Part shown: positions 1-7,573 of the stretch, one piece after another
Layout of the letters: each line of letters begins with the position of its first letter
How positions within the stretch are numbered: position 1 is the first letter of the stretch
Assembly (NCBI GenBank): GCA_040217175.1
Contig: JAVJNT010000001.1
Location: 1,178,001-1,242,000, forward strand
Length of the DNA: 64,000 nucleotides
Direction of reading: 5' to 3'
Source: Phycisphaerales bacterium
GTDB taxonomy: Bacteria; Planctomycetota; Phycisphaerae; Phycisphaerales; UBA1924
Made by a program: the position numbers and the translations under genes
The notes under the pieces: model-generated
Databases searched by the model: none
What the model was told of the DNA's origin: nothing
The model's input: the letters and a program-made list of their open reading frames with translations, nothing else

Positions 1-215
1 AGTGGGATACCAAGGACCTGCAGCGTTGCGCCTACACCGTCCGCCTCCGCGTCGCCGACAAGGCCCGCGTCGGCTGCTTCGCCCCCAGCGGGAACAGCGG
101 CGGCGACCAGGTCTCGATCAACGTCGGTTGCGAAGCCGACCTCGACGGCAACGGCGTTCTGGACATCTTCGACTTCCTGGCATTCTCCAACCTCTTCTCG
201 GCCGGCTGCCCGTAA
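1..215 (+). CDS. C-terminal end of a secreted protein with a half-dockerin tail (partial)
   Basis: The reading frame is open from the window edge (first full codon at base 3) and stops with TAA at 213-215. Only the last 70 residues are visible. They end in a single Ca-binding loop, EADLDGNGVLDIFDFLAF, followed by SAGCP. This is one repeat of the dockerin-like tail that the next three genes carry as two repeats. A Cys sits directly before the EADL motif and another is the penultimate residue, as in the neighbours. The function of the missing N-terminal part cannot be told. It lies upstream of three genes of the same type on the same strand, which suggests a cluster of surface or secreted proteins. 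Confidence 0.8.
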   Translation, partial: WDTKDLQRCAYTVRLRVADKARVGCFAPSGNSGGDQVSINVGCEADLDGNGVLDIFDFLAFSNLFSAGCP

Positions 216-245
216 GCACGCCGCTCAGAGCCCAAACCCATACCC

Positions 246-290
246 ACGCCCGGGTCGATCGCTCCGACGATCGTCCCGGGCGTGTCTTTG
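246..290 (+). terminator. Hairpin terminator after the first dockerin gene
   Basis: An inverted repeat ACGCCCGGG (246-254) / CCCGGGCGT (275-283), extended inward by GATCG/CGATC pairing, is followed by a short T-containing stretch (TGTCTTTG). It lies 31 bases after the stop codon of the partial first gene. The T tract is weak, so efficiency is uncertain. Confidence 0.6.
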
Positions 291-381
291 CGCCCGAAAC
301 CGGGCATGCCCGCGTACGAACACTACAGTCCCGGACGCGGAGGTCCCTCCTCACCACCCTCCGCCCGAGCAGGAGAAGCCG

Positions 382-1113
382 ATGAACCGCACGCTCGCCA
401 CGATCCTCGTCGCCGCCGCGATCGCCCCCGCCAGCCTGGCCGACACCATCTTCGAGACCACCGACCCGTTCGGCAGCCCCTTCGGCCTGATCGGCTTCGA
501 CGTGTTTACGAACCAATCGGTCGCCGTCCGCTTCGTGCCCGACCAGGACTACCGGCTCACGAGCGTCTCGGCCTACTTCATGAGCAACGCCGCCGTGCCG
601 CTCGACCGCCCCGTGCGGCTGAGCGTGCAGACCGACCTGGCCGTCGGCGACGCGTTCATTCCCTCGGGCGACGAGCTCGAGGTCATGGACCTCTTCGTCA
701 CCGCGATCGGCTGGGACCCGCAGCTCGACACCGCCGTCGCCAGCGGCGACACGCTGCTCGAGGCCGGGCAGGCGTACTGGATCGTCGCCGAGAGCGACTA
801 CCCGGGCGCCGAGAACCCGGTGTGGAACTGGGCCACCGGCGTCACGGGCTACACCTCGACCACGCGCTTCGACACGGGCGAGTGGCAGCCCGGCGGCACC
901 GGCGCCACGGTCAGCGTGTTCGTCGAGGGCGAGCCCGACGCGGGCTGCCGGGCCGACCTCGACGGCGACGGCGAGCTCACGATCTTCGACTTCCTCGCCT
1001 TCCAGAACCTGTTCGACGCGGGCGACCCGCTGGCCGACTTCGATGGCGACGGCGAATTGACGCTGTTCGACTTCCTGGCCTTCCAGAACGAGTTCGACGC
1101 CGGCTGCAGCTGA
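382..1113 (+). CDS. Secreted protein with two-repeat dockerin tail
   Basis: A 243-residue protein with an N-terminal signal peptide (about residues 1-20, ending at an ALA-type site before DTIFET). The body of about 165 residues is rich in alternating hydrophobic residues and looks like a beta-sandwich; it resembles 'choice-of-anchor' modules found before sorting tails, but I assign no activity. Residues 189-243 are a dockerin-like tail: CRADLDGDGEL then IFDFLAFQNLFDAGD, a second loop ADFDGDGELTLFDFL, and the end DAGCS. The start is set by AGGAG at 371-375, six bases before ATG. It sits between two similar genes on the same strand. No cohesin partner is visible in the window. Confidence 0.85.
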   Translation: MNRTLATILVAAAIAPASLADTIFETTDPFGSPFGLIGFDVFTNQSVAVRFVPDQDYRLTSVSAYFMSNAAVPLDRPVRLSVQTDLAVGDAFIPSGDELEVMDLFVTAIGWDPQLDTAVASGDTLLEAGQAYWIVAESDYPGAENPVWNWATGVTGYTSTTRFDTGEWQPGGTGATVSVFVEGEPDAGCRADLDGDGELTIFDFLAFQNLFDAGDPLADFDGDGELTLFDFLAFQNEFDAGCS

Positions 1114-1340
1114 GCGGGCCGCCGAAGCCGTCGACGAAGTTCACCCATCTTGACGCCCGAGAACCCACGCAGAATCCGGGCGATTTCACGAACTTCTAGC
1201 GCAGCCGACAGCCGGCGGCTCGCTTCTCATATCTACCATGGCGGACAGCAATCCGACACCGAGCGTGGCCGCGACGACCCGGGGGCGCCGGGGCGCGTGC
1301 TCGGATCACATTACCGGCACGATTCAGGGAGAACACCGCC

Positions 1341-2201
1341 ATGACCAAGACGATCATCGCACTCTGCGGCATCGCCATTGCCTCGACCGCCACGGCCCAG
1401 GAGACCCTCTCCGCCGTGGCCAACCCCACCGGCACCATCCGCGTCGACGGCCCCCGCGGCGGGAGCGGCGGTGACCGCTTCTTCAACGTGCAGGGCACCG
1501 TCAGCGGCGGCGGCACCTTCGACTCCTACGGCGTGGCCCGATGGGACCTTTCGGGCGTCCGCGCCGAATTCGATACCTTGTTCCCGGGTGGATGGGAGGT
1601 CACCGGCCTCGCCCTCGAGCTCACCCAGGACAACGCCGCGTTCAGCAACGACGGCTTCCTGGCCGTCTATTACTCGGTCGACGACACCGCAGACATCAAG
1701 ACGGCCCTGAGCGACCTGTTCTTCCCGTTCTTCGACATGGGCGATCCGCAGCTCGAACTCGGCGATCCTGACCCCATCCTGAGCTTCCTGTACTTCGAGA
1801 CCGCGACCGGCGACATCGACCGCTACGACCAGGCCGGCGGCCCGGGCGGCGCGAGCGAGGCACTCGAGCTCATCGACGCGCTCAAGGCCGACATCGAGTC
1901 CGACGACTTCCTGACCCTCGTCTTCGTCGACGACATGGACGACAACGTCTCGGCCACCTATCGCGGCCAGGACGCCTTCGAGGGCCGCGAGGGTCCCAAG
2001 CTCTTCATCACGGCCGAGGGTGATGGCGGCACCGGCTGCCGGGCCGACCTGGACGGCGACGGCGACCTGACCATCTTCGACTTCCTGCAGTTCCAGAACC
2101 TGTTCGACGCCGGCGACCTGACGGCCGACTTCGACGGCGACGGCGAACTGACGATCTTCGACTTCCTGGCCTTCCAGAACGAATTCGACGCCGGCTGCTG
2201 A
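1341..2201 (+). CDS. Secreted protein with two-repeat dockerin tail
   Basis: A 286-residue protein with a signal peptide of about 19 residues (MTKTIIALCGIAIASTATAQ, cleavage after AQ likely). The central region (about 20-230) contains phrases such as YGVARWDLSG and LALELTQDNAAF that suggest a beta-rich domain of the kind found in DNRLRE or lectin-like extracellular proteins; no catalytic motif is visible. Residues 233-286 are the dockerin-like tail with two DxDGDG loops and terminal DAGC. AGGGAG at 1326-1331 serves as ribosome binding site for ATG 1341. The 227 bases upstream hold no other gene. Function unknown; probably surface attached or incorporated in a matrix. Confidence 0.85.
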   Translation: MTKTIIALCGIAIASTATAQETLSAVANPTGTIRVDGPRGGSGGDRFFNVQGTVSGGGTFDSYGVARWDLSGVRAEFDTLFPGGWEVTGLALELTQDNAAFSNDGFLAVYYSVDDTADIKTALSDLFFPFFDMGDPQLELGDPDPILSFLYFETATGDIDRYDQAGGPGGASEALELIDALKADIESDDFLTLVFVDDMDDNVSATYRGQDAFEGREGPKLFITAEGDGGTGCRADLDGDGDLTIFDFLQFQNLFDAGDLTADFDGDGELTIFDFLAFQNEFDAGC

Positions 2202-2484
2202 AGTCAGGTTCTTGCTCAATCGATCGAGGTGCTCGTTTTCTCAGGGGAGAACGAGTGCCTTGTTGTCAATAACCCGCGAGCAAGAACACCCAATCTCGAT
2301 GAACACGCGATGATTTTGTGTTATCGGCCGTCGTTTTCTCAGGAAACTCTCCACATTCCCTTTCATTCTGCCTAGTTTTGGAGTACATTGTGTAGAGCGC
2401 TCGCATTCCGCGGGCCGTTTTGCAGAGGCACCGCGCCTCAGTTCTGTCAGGACTTTGCTAGTGTTATCCCTGGGGAGGAATACC
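2202..2484. other. A+T-richer intergenic region with a 12-base direct repeat
   Basis: This 283-base gap is noticeably less GC-rich than the flanking genes. CGTTTTCTCAGG occurs twice, at 2234-2245 and 2332-2343, 98 bases apart. The first copy is part of a small inverted repeat (CTCGTT at 2232-2237 with AACGAG at 2250-2255), which might end transcription of the preceding gene, but no clear T tract follows. The gap probably also contains the promoter of the next gene; I could not fix convincing -35/-10 boxes. GGGGAGG at 2472-2478 is the ribosome binding site of the following gene. Confidence 0.5.
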
Positions 2485-3303
2485 ATGCAGAAGAAGTTTG
2501 CTTTCGCTTCGATCGCCGTCGCTGGTCTCGCTACCGCCGCGAGCGCCCAAGACGTCCGCCTGGACCACAACACCGAGGACTTCCTCGTGACGGCCGGCTC
2601 GGGCATCGCGTGCGCCACCGACGGCTCGACCGGCCCGCAGACCACCACGGACAACTTCTGGTCGCGTAGCTTCGACCTGGCCGCCTTCGGCGGCGTGGAC
2701 GGCTTCACGGCCGAGACCGTCGAGTTCGGCATCGAGAGCCTCCGTCTTCCGACGCTGATCGAGACCGAGATCACCGTCAACCTGTACCAGATCCCGGAGG
2801 GCAGCCCGCCCATCGCCGGTGGTACGCTCATCGGTAGCGCCAGCATGACCAGCGGCGATCGCGCCCTCGAGGTCATCACCATGGACATCTCCGGCAGCGC
2901 CGACGCCGGCACGGCCGTGATGGTCGAGGTCGAGTCCGAGGATCTGCTGACCCTCGCCGGCGCCGCCCTCGGCGACGTGTTCTTCATCGGTGGCAACAGC
3001 TTCGGCCAGACCGCGCCGAGCTACGTGGCGTCGCCCATCGGTTGCGGCCTGCCCGACCCGGCCGACGTTGCCGGCTTCGGCTTCCCGGACGCCCACTTCA
3101 TCATCATCGCCAACGGCCAGAACGGCGGCGGCACCGGCTGCCGCGTCGACCTCGACGGCGATGGCGAGCTGACGCTGTTCGACTTCCTCACCTTCTCGAA
3201 CCTGTTCGACGCCGGCGATCTGACCGCCGACTTCGACGGCGACGGCGTCCTGACGCTGTTCGACTTCCTGACCTTCTCGAACGAGTTCGACGCCGGCTGC
3301 TAA
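2485..3303 (+). CDS. Secreted protein with two-repeat dockerin tail
   Basis: A 272-residue protein. I start it at ATG 2485 (MQKKFAFASIAVAG) because a strong GGAGG lies six bases upstream and a typical signal peptide follows, with cleavage probably after ASAQ near residue 20. The middle is an unidentified beta-rich module containing a conserved-looking IPEGSPPIAGGTLIGSA stretch and an FWSRSFDLAAFGG stretch. The C-terminal 54 residues are the dockerin-like tail: CRVDLDGDGELTLFDFL, then ADFDGDGVLTLFDFL, then terminal DAGC. It has its own A+T-richer leader and a strong terminator after the stop, so it is likely a separate, well-expressed transcript. Activity unknown. Confidence 0.87.
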   Translation: MQKKFAFASIAVAGLATAASAQDVRLDHNTEDFLVTAGSGIACATDGSTGPQTTTDNFWSRSFDLAAFGGVDGFTAETVEFGIESLRLPTLIETEITVNLYQIPEGSPPIAGGTLIGSASMTSGDRALEVITMDISGSADAGTAVMVEVESEDLLTLAGAALGDVFFIGGNSFGQTAPSYVASPIGCGLPDPADVAGFGFPDAHFIIIANGQNGGGTGCRVDLDGDGELTLFDFLTFSNLFDAGDLTADFDGDGVLTLFDFLTFSNEFDAGC

Positions 3304-3341
3304 GAGCCTGTCCGAAGACTCGTCAAGGTTGAAAGACCATC

Positions 3342-3379
3342 AAGCCCCCGCGACGCGAGTCGCGGGGGCTTGTCTTTTC
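3342..3379 (+). terminator. Strong rho-independent terminator between convergent genes
   Basis: A perfect 13-bp stem AAGCCCCCGCGAC (3342-3354) / GTCGCGGGGGCTT (3359-3371) with a GCGA loop is followed by TGTCTTTT. It closes the dockerin gene on the plus strand. The Mrp gene ends at 3416 on the minus strand, and the A-rich left flank could let the hairpin serve both directions. Confidence 0.9.
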
Positions 3380-3415
3380 GTCGCCCGGCCATCCAATTGT
3401 CGAGACACGCGACGG

Positions 3416-4615
3416 TCAGCGGATCGTCAGAGACGGCGTGCCCTTCGCGTGACGGACCGAGGCCAGGGCGAGCTGGCTCTCGAGGTTGTTCAGTAGCTCG
3501 TTGAACCGCTTCTGCCACTGCCGCTGTGCGTCGCCCTCGCCCTCGAAGTTGGAGGTCGGATCGCCCGCATCGCTGTTGGCGCGAAGGTCCATCGTGATGG
3601 GAAGGGCCCCGAGGAAGGGCAAGCCGAGACGCTGGGCCATCTGCTGAGCGCCCCCACGTCCGAAGATGTCGTACTCCTTCCCATCAGGCGCCACGAAGAC
3701 GCTCATGTTCTCGACGACACCCAGCACGTCGACGCCGAGCTGCTCGAACATCTTGACGGCTCGCACGGCGTCGTCCTGCGCAACGCGTTGCGGCGTACAG
3801 ACGATGACGGCGCCCGTGAGCTCGAGGTTCTGGGCCATCGTCAGCGGCACGTCGCCCGTGCCCGGCGGCAGGTCGATGATGAGGTGGTCGAGCTCGCCCC
3901 ACTGCGTCTTCTCGGTGAGCTGCTTGAACGCACCGTGGGCCATCGGGCCGCGCCAGATCAGGGGCTTGTCCGCCTCGACGAGCTTGCCGACCGTCATCGA
4001 CTTCACGCCGTGCGTCAGGAACGGCTGGAACCGGCCGTCGAGCACGTTGGGCTCCATGCCGCCCAGGCCCATGAGCGTGGGCAGGCTCGGGCCGTAGATG
4101 TCGCCGTCGAGCAGGCCCGTGGCATGCCCTCGGCGCGCGAGGCCGACCGCGATGTTGGCTGCGATCGTGCTCTTGCCCACGCCGCCCTTGCCCGCGCCGA
4201 CGGCGATCGTGTGTGCGACGCCCGGGATCGCGGGCCCCGCCTCGGCTTTCGCCGTCGGAGGCGACTTGGCTTCGGCGGGAGCGCCGCCTGCGGGTCGAAG
4301 AGCGCCCTTGGGCGACGCCTCGAACGAGCTCTCGCGCACCACGCCCCCGTCGCGATCGACGAACCGCACCCGAAGCGATCGAACGCGCTCTCCTGCACGC
4401 ACGGCTCCTTGGCGGGTGGCCTCGAGGCACGCCGCGGCGATAGCCTCCATGGCGCGCGCATCGTCGGCTATCTCGGGGATGTGCAGCTTCACCGCCACCG
4501 CATCCTCGAGCACGGAGACCCACTCGAGCCGATTGGCCGCCACGAGATCTGCCTGGTCGTTCGAAGCCTTGACGGCCTTGAGCCACCGTCGTATTTGTTC
4601 CTCGGATATCGCCAT
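3416..4615 (-). CDS. mrp: Mrp/ApbC/NBP35-family P-loop ATPase
   Basis: A 399-residue ATPase of the family that carries and delivers iron-sulfur clusters in the cytoplasm. The deviant Walker A motif AGKGGVGKST is at about 141-150, followed by the family blocks LDGDIYGPSLP, WRGPM and DLPPGTGD. The N-terminal about 95 residues have the size of the usual MIP18-like (DUF59) domain but are divergent, and an Ala/Pro/Lys-rich linker follows. The CxxC cluster-binding pair normally found after the ENMS motif is absent: ENMSVFVAPDGKEYDIFG has no cysteine. ATG 4615 was chosen because GAGG lies just upstream and a longer reading frame upstream has no family similarity. It diverges from the secreted-protein gene starting at 4744. 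Confidence 0.9.
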   Translation of the reverse strand: MAISEEQIRRWLKAVKASNDQADLVAANRLEWVSVLEDAVAVKLHIPEIADDARAMEAIAAACLEATRQGAVRAGERVRSLRVRFVDRDGGVVRESSFEASPKGALRPAGGAPAEAKSPPTAKAEAGPAIPGVAHTIAVGAGKGGVGKSTIAANIAVGLARRGHATGLLDGDIYGPSLPTLMGLGGMEPNVLDGRFQPFLTHGVKSMTVGKLVEADKPLIWRGPMAHGAFKQLTEKTQWGELDHLIIDLPPGTGDVPLTMAQNLELTGAVIVCTPQRVAQDDAVRAVKMFEQLGVDVLGVVENMSVFVAPDGKEYDIFGRGGAQQMAQRLGLPFLGALPITMDLRANSDAGDPTSNFEGEGDAQRQWQKRFNELLNNLESQLALASVRHAKGTPSLTIR

Positions 4616-4743
4616 CGTGCCTCGCGGTTCCTGGACCCTGGGCCGGGTGAGATTCGATTCTGGATCGTATGACCGAGGCGATGCAATGGACCGCACGGGG
4701 GCGGCGTTCTGCCGGAGTTCCGCATGCCAATGGAGGTACAACG

Positions 4744-5748
4744 ATGCTCGATCAATCTCGCAAGACGCTCCTGGGACTGACCGCGTGCGTGGGGCTGGCG
4801 ATCGCCGCCGGCACGACGCAAGCGCAGCAGGCCGACCGCCGCGCACCCGAGGCGCGGCCGGACCGTCCGATCCTGACCGGCCCCGAGGTCCGCGAACGCC
4901 GGATGCCGGGGGTCGAGACCGGCTTCTCGGACGGAGCTCAGCAGGGCCGCCAGGCGATGGGGTCGATGCTCCCGCCGCAGGTGTTCCGCCGGGTCATGGG
5001 CGAGTTGATGTCGGAGGAAGCCCCGGTCGAGATCCGCGTGTCGGCCGAGCAACGCGAGCGGATCTCCGCCCACGTGCGCGCTTTCGAGCAGGCCGTCCGA
5101 CGTGGCGACCGATCGAACGACCGCGCGGGCCAGCGCAGCGGCAAGGAACAAGATCGACGGCGCCCGAGCGACCGTGCAGACCGCGCTGCCCGCGACGAAC
5201 GCCGGGCCACCCCGCAGCGGCGCGTTCGCGACCAGGATGCTCCCATGACCGACCGAGCGCGGCCGGATCAACGCGAGGGCGCAGCTTCCGACCGACGGCC
5301 CAGCCGCAACAACCGCACGATGCGTGCGATGGCCCAGTTGCAGAATCGCGTGTGGGCCGAGTTGAGCGTCGCCCAGCAGCAACACGTCCACAAGGCCATG
5401 GAGGCGTGGCGTGCCACCCAATCCAAGGAGCAACTCGATCGCATGCGCGAGCGTTATCGCAAGGACATCGGCGCGCGGTTCGATGAGATGGAAGGCCAGC
5501 GGCGCCCGACCGATGCACGCGGTCCTGCCCGCGATGGAGCCGTCGATGCACCGGGCCTCGAGCAATGGATCGCGACGCTCCCGGATGGCGCGCAACGGCG
5601 AGTCCGCGAGCGGTTGTCGAACGTTCCACAGGAGCGGCTCGACGCTCTCAAGGAGCGCTGGGCCGGCATGAGCCCGGAATCGCGCCAACGCCTTCGCGAT
5701 CGGCTGCTGCAGGCGCCGCAGCAGGATGCGCCCCGACAGCCACGCTGA
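4744..5748 (+). CDS. Secreted, highly charged helical protein of unknown function
   Basis: A 334-residue protein starting at ATG 4744 with GGAGG at 4732-4736. Residues 1-27 form a signal peptide ending in TTQAQQ. The mature part is rich in Arg, Asp, Glu and Gln. Residues of roughly 120-180 are low-complexity and charged (many RPDR/DRR dipeptides). The C-terminal half is predicted helical and contains two similar segments, one around VWAELSVAQQQHVHKAMEAW and one around GLEQWIATLPDGAQRRV then MSPESRQRLRDRL. The second resembles the repeated 'P..R...L..RW..M.P..R' pattern of DUF3106-type periplasmic proteins; that comparison is tentative. A terminator follows at 5778. Confidence 0.75.
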   Translation: MLDQSRKTLLGLTACVGLAIAAGTTQAQQADRRAPEARPDRPILTGPEVRERRMPGVETGFSDGAQQGRQAMGSMLPPQVFRRVMGELMSEEAPVEIRVSAEQRERISAHVRAFEQAVRRGDRSNDRAGQRSGKEQDRRRPSDRADRAARDERRATPQRRVRDQDAPMTDRARPDQREGAASDRRPSRNNRTMRAMAQLQNRVWAELSVAQQQHVHKAMEAWRATQSKEQLDRMRERYRKDIGARFDEMEGQRRPTDARGPARDGAVDAPGLEQWIATLPDGAQRRVRERLSNVPQERLDALKERWAGMSPESRQRLRDRLLQAPQQDAPRQPR

Positions 5749-5777
5749 GAGGCGAAAAAAAATTCTGCTTTCTAGGT

Positions 5778-5812
5778 AGAAGGCCCTCCCCGAAACGGGT
5801 GGGCCTTCTTCG
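5778..5812 (+). terminator. Rho-independent terminator after the charged secreted protein
   Basis: AGAAGGCCC (5778-5786) pairs with GGGCCTTCT (5801-5809) around an inner CCCG/CGGG pairing and a short loop, with TTC following. It lies 30 bases after the stop at 5748. A run of eight A residues just upstream (5755-5762) would help in the opposite direction. Confidence 0.8.
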
Positions 5813-6000
5813 TGCGCCGGGGGCTGGTATCCCGGTCAAAAAACGTCGGTAAACGCTATGGAATCTGAATGCGTCGGGCGGACGCCAGCAACATCGAGCC
5901 ATTGAAACGGATCCGGAACACCCAGATGGTCAGTGCCTGTTTACCCTATCAAACCGACAAGAACCAACGATCAAACGACGAATCTGGCCGATGAAAGGGT

Positions 6001-6064
6001 TATTATCCCAGATCTCTCTCTCTCCTCCAGCGGGGCGCCGTTCAACGATGGTGCCCCGCTTTTG
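6001..6064 (+). ncRNA. Candidate small RNA 1: UC-rich anti-SD leader plus terminator hairpin
   Basis: No gene on the plus strand explains this terminator; the previous gene already ends in one at 5812. A possible -10 box TATTAT (6001-6006) is followed at 6013-6028 by the repeat TCTCTCTC then TCTCCTCC, and immediately by a hairpin AGCGGGGCGCC (6029-6039) / GGTGCCCCGCT (6050-6060) with a T tract. I saw no good -35 box. The same order (UC repeat ending in CCTCC, then hairpin, then T tract) recurs at 25710-25764. CCUCC is complementary to Shine-Dalgarno sequences. It could instead be only a second terminator. Confidence 0.45.
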
Positions 6065-6105
6065 CGTTCTCCGGGCAATCGTCGCGGCCCATCACGCAGC
6101 CGCCA

Positions 6106-7326
6106 TCAGGATCGGGGGCTGCCACCTGAGCTGCCGTTGATCGCTCGATCGGCATTGACGCCCGCCGGCTTCAACTGGTTCTCCCAGATGTCGCGCCAGA
6201 GGTCGAGCCTGGCCTGATCTTGGACGGCGTGCCAGACGATGACGCCGGACGCTCCGTTCTCGGCAAGCACGCGATAGACCTCTTCGTGCTGGTACTGGCT
6301 CACAGGCTCGTTGTCGAACGGTTGGGTCGTGTAGAAGATGGGCGAGTGATACGGATACACGGGCTTGCCGTTAGCCAGGCGGACGCTCTCACGCACCATC
6401 GAACTCAGCCACGCCTCGTGGACCGACTTGCTGATCTCGCCCGGCTGGCGTTCGGCAGGATTCCAAACCTCGGGAACTCTTCGCGACGGATAGACGCGAG
6501 GTGTCACGAAGTCGACGACTTCGTAGAACCAAGCCATCTCGTCGTTCAATTGGCTGGCTCGGTGCGTCAGGTCGCCGTAGCCCTGAACGCCGTATGGCGT
6601 CAGGTCGCTGTGGATGAGGACCTGCGGGTAGTTGTAGAAGCTCCACTGGGCGCGCGGACGGAGCGACTTGCACTTGTAGTAGGTCGCCAGCAGGAAGGTG
6701 CGAACGAAGGACTCGTAGGTGAGCTGAAAGATGTCCTCCTGCTCATCCGGGCTGAGACCATCGAGCAGGTACGTGCGATGCTCCCGGATGTAATCGCGCC
6801 AGTCGTCCTTGTAGTCGCCGTCACGAACGTCCAAGGCGGCGCTGGATGGCGAGTTGGGCGTGCGCTCCCATAGCGCCCACCAGGGTTCGTAGTCGATCAC
6901 GACCAGGCCCGTAAAATCGACCGGAACGTACTTCGGCACATGCTGGCTGAGCTCCTGCATGTGCTTGGACAGATTGCTGTTCTGCAACGCGATCAGGTGC
7001 GGCCCCTGCCGTCGGTACCGTCCGAGCTTCCAGCCAGCGATGTCGATGATGTCCTTGCGATAGGGACTGCCGCGCAGATCGGTGGTTCGTACCGGATCGA
7101 TGCCCCCGTACTGATCGATGAGCGGGTCGTTGGCGGTCGCGGTCAGGTAGAACTCGAAGTTTCGTTCGCCGGCGGGCTTGGGCTCGAGGCGTGGAGCCCG
7201 GCCCTTCCAGGTCGAGACCGGGTCGGCAGCTCCGGCAATCAAGAGCACCGATAACACGCAGCCGACCGCCGAAGTTCTCAGAGCCAGCTTCGGGCCGGCA
7301 AGTGCCTTCCGTATCCCAAACAACAT
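6106..7326 (-). CDS. Glycoside hydrolase family 56 (hyaluronidase)-like secreted enzyme
   Basis: A 406-residue protein with an N-terminal hydrophobic segment at about 17-33 (signal peptide or anchor). The GH56 fold signatures known from animal and venom hyaluronidases are in order: FTGLVVIDYEPWWALW (about 138-153; D145 and E147 match the catalytic DxE pair, usually DWE), then a helix ending VRTFLLATYYKCKSLRPRAQW (approximately 208-228), then FYNYP, a VTPRVYPS block, PVYPYHSPIFY, and near the C-terminus ENGASGVIVWHAV. The family cuts beta-1,4 linkages in hyaluronan or chondroitin-like chains. Start ATG 7326 has GGAGGG upstream. It stands beside the polysaccharide cluster, so it may trim that polymer or degrade external glycans. 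The substrate is unknown. Confidence 0.75.
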   Translation of the reverse strand: MLFGIRKALAGPKLALRTSAVGCVLSVLLIAGAADPVSTWKGRAPRLEPKPAGERNFEFYLTATANDPLIDQYGGIDPVRTTDLRGSPYRKDIIDIAGWKLGRYRRQGPHLIALQNSNLSKHMQELSQHVPKYVPVDFTGLVVIDYEPWWALWERTPNSPSSAALDVRDGDYKDDWRDYIREHRTYLLDGLSPDEQEDIFQLTYESFVRTFLLATYYKCKSLRPRAQWSFYNYPQVLIHSDLTPYGVQGYGDLTHRASQLNDEMAWFYEVVDFVTPRVYPSRRVPEVWNPAERQPGEISKSVHEAWLSSMVRESVRLANGKPVYPYHSPIFYTTQPFDNEPVSQYQHEEVYRVLAENGASGVIVWHAVQDQARLDLWRDIWENQLKPAGVNADRAINGSSGGSPRS

Positions 7327-7573
7327 AGAGATGGGCCCTCCAATGGGCGAGGTTTCGGCGTCCGCCCACGCGCACGTGCACCGGCACGATACGATGGACG
7401 CACGTCGAGGATCGGTCCGTTGACCCGGCGTCGAAAGACCGGGCAAGTCTTCGGGCCTTCGAGCCGAATGATGGTACGGGCTAGACCATTCGTGACGCCG
7501 CCGAACCCCCGGTCGCTCCGCGTCGTTTGGGGATTGCCGGGGCCCTATCCAAGCCCCCCGGGAGCGCCCGCCG
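7327..7573. other. Intergenic region between divergent GH56-like and ligase-like genes
   Basis: About 247 bases separate the two divergent starts. GGAGGG for the minus-strand gene lies at about 7336-7341 and a weak GGGAG for the plus-strand gene at about 7559-7563. The region must contain promoters for both genes, but I cannot place them with confidence. I see no RNA gene or terminator in it. Confidence 0.4.

Noticed and set aside
960-1112. Near-identical DNA blocks encoding the dockerin loops, suggesting tandem repeats or recombination sites
   Set aside because: The similarity is explained by conserved protein repeats with shared codon use; no intergenic repeat units accompany them.
2234-2343. 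12-base direct repeat CGTTTTCTCAGG as attachment site or operator
   Set aside because: Only two copies, no integrase or regulator nearby and no symmetry; kept as a note on the intergenic region.
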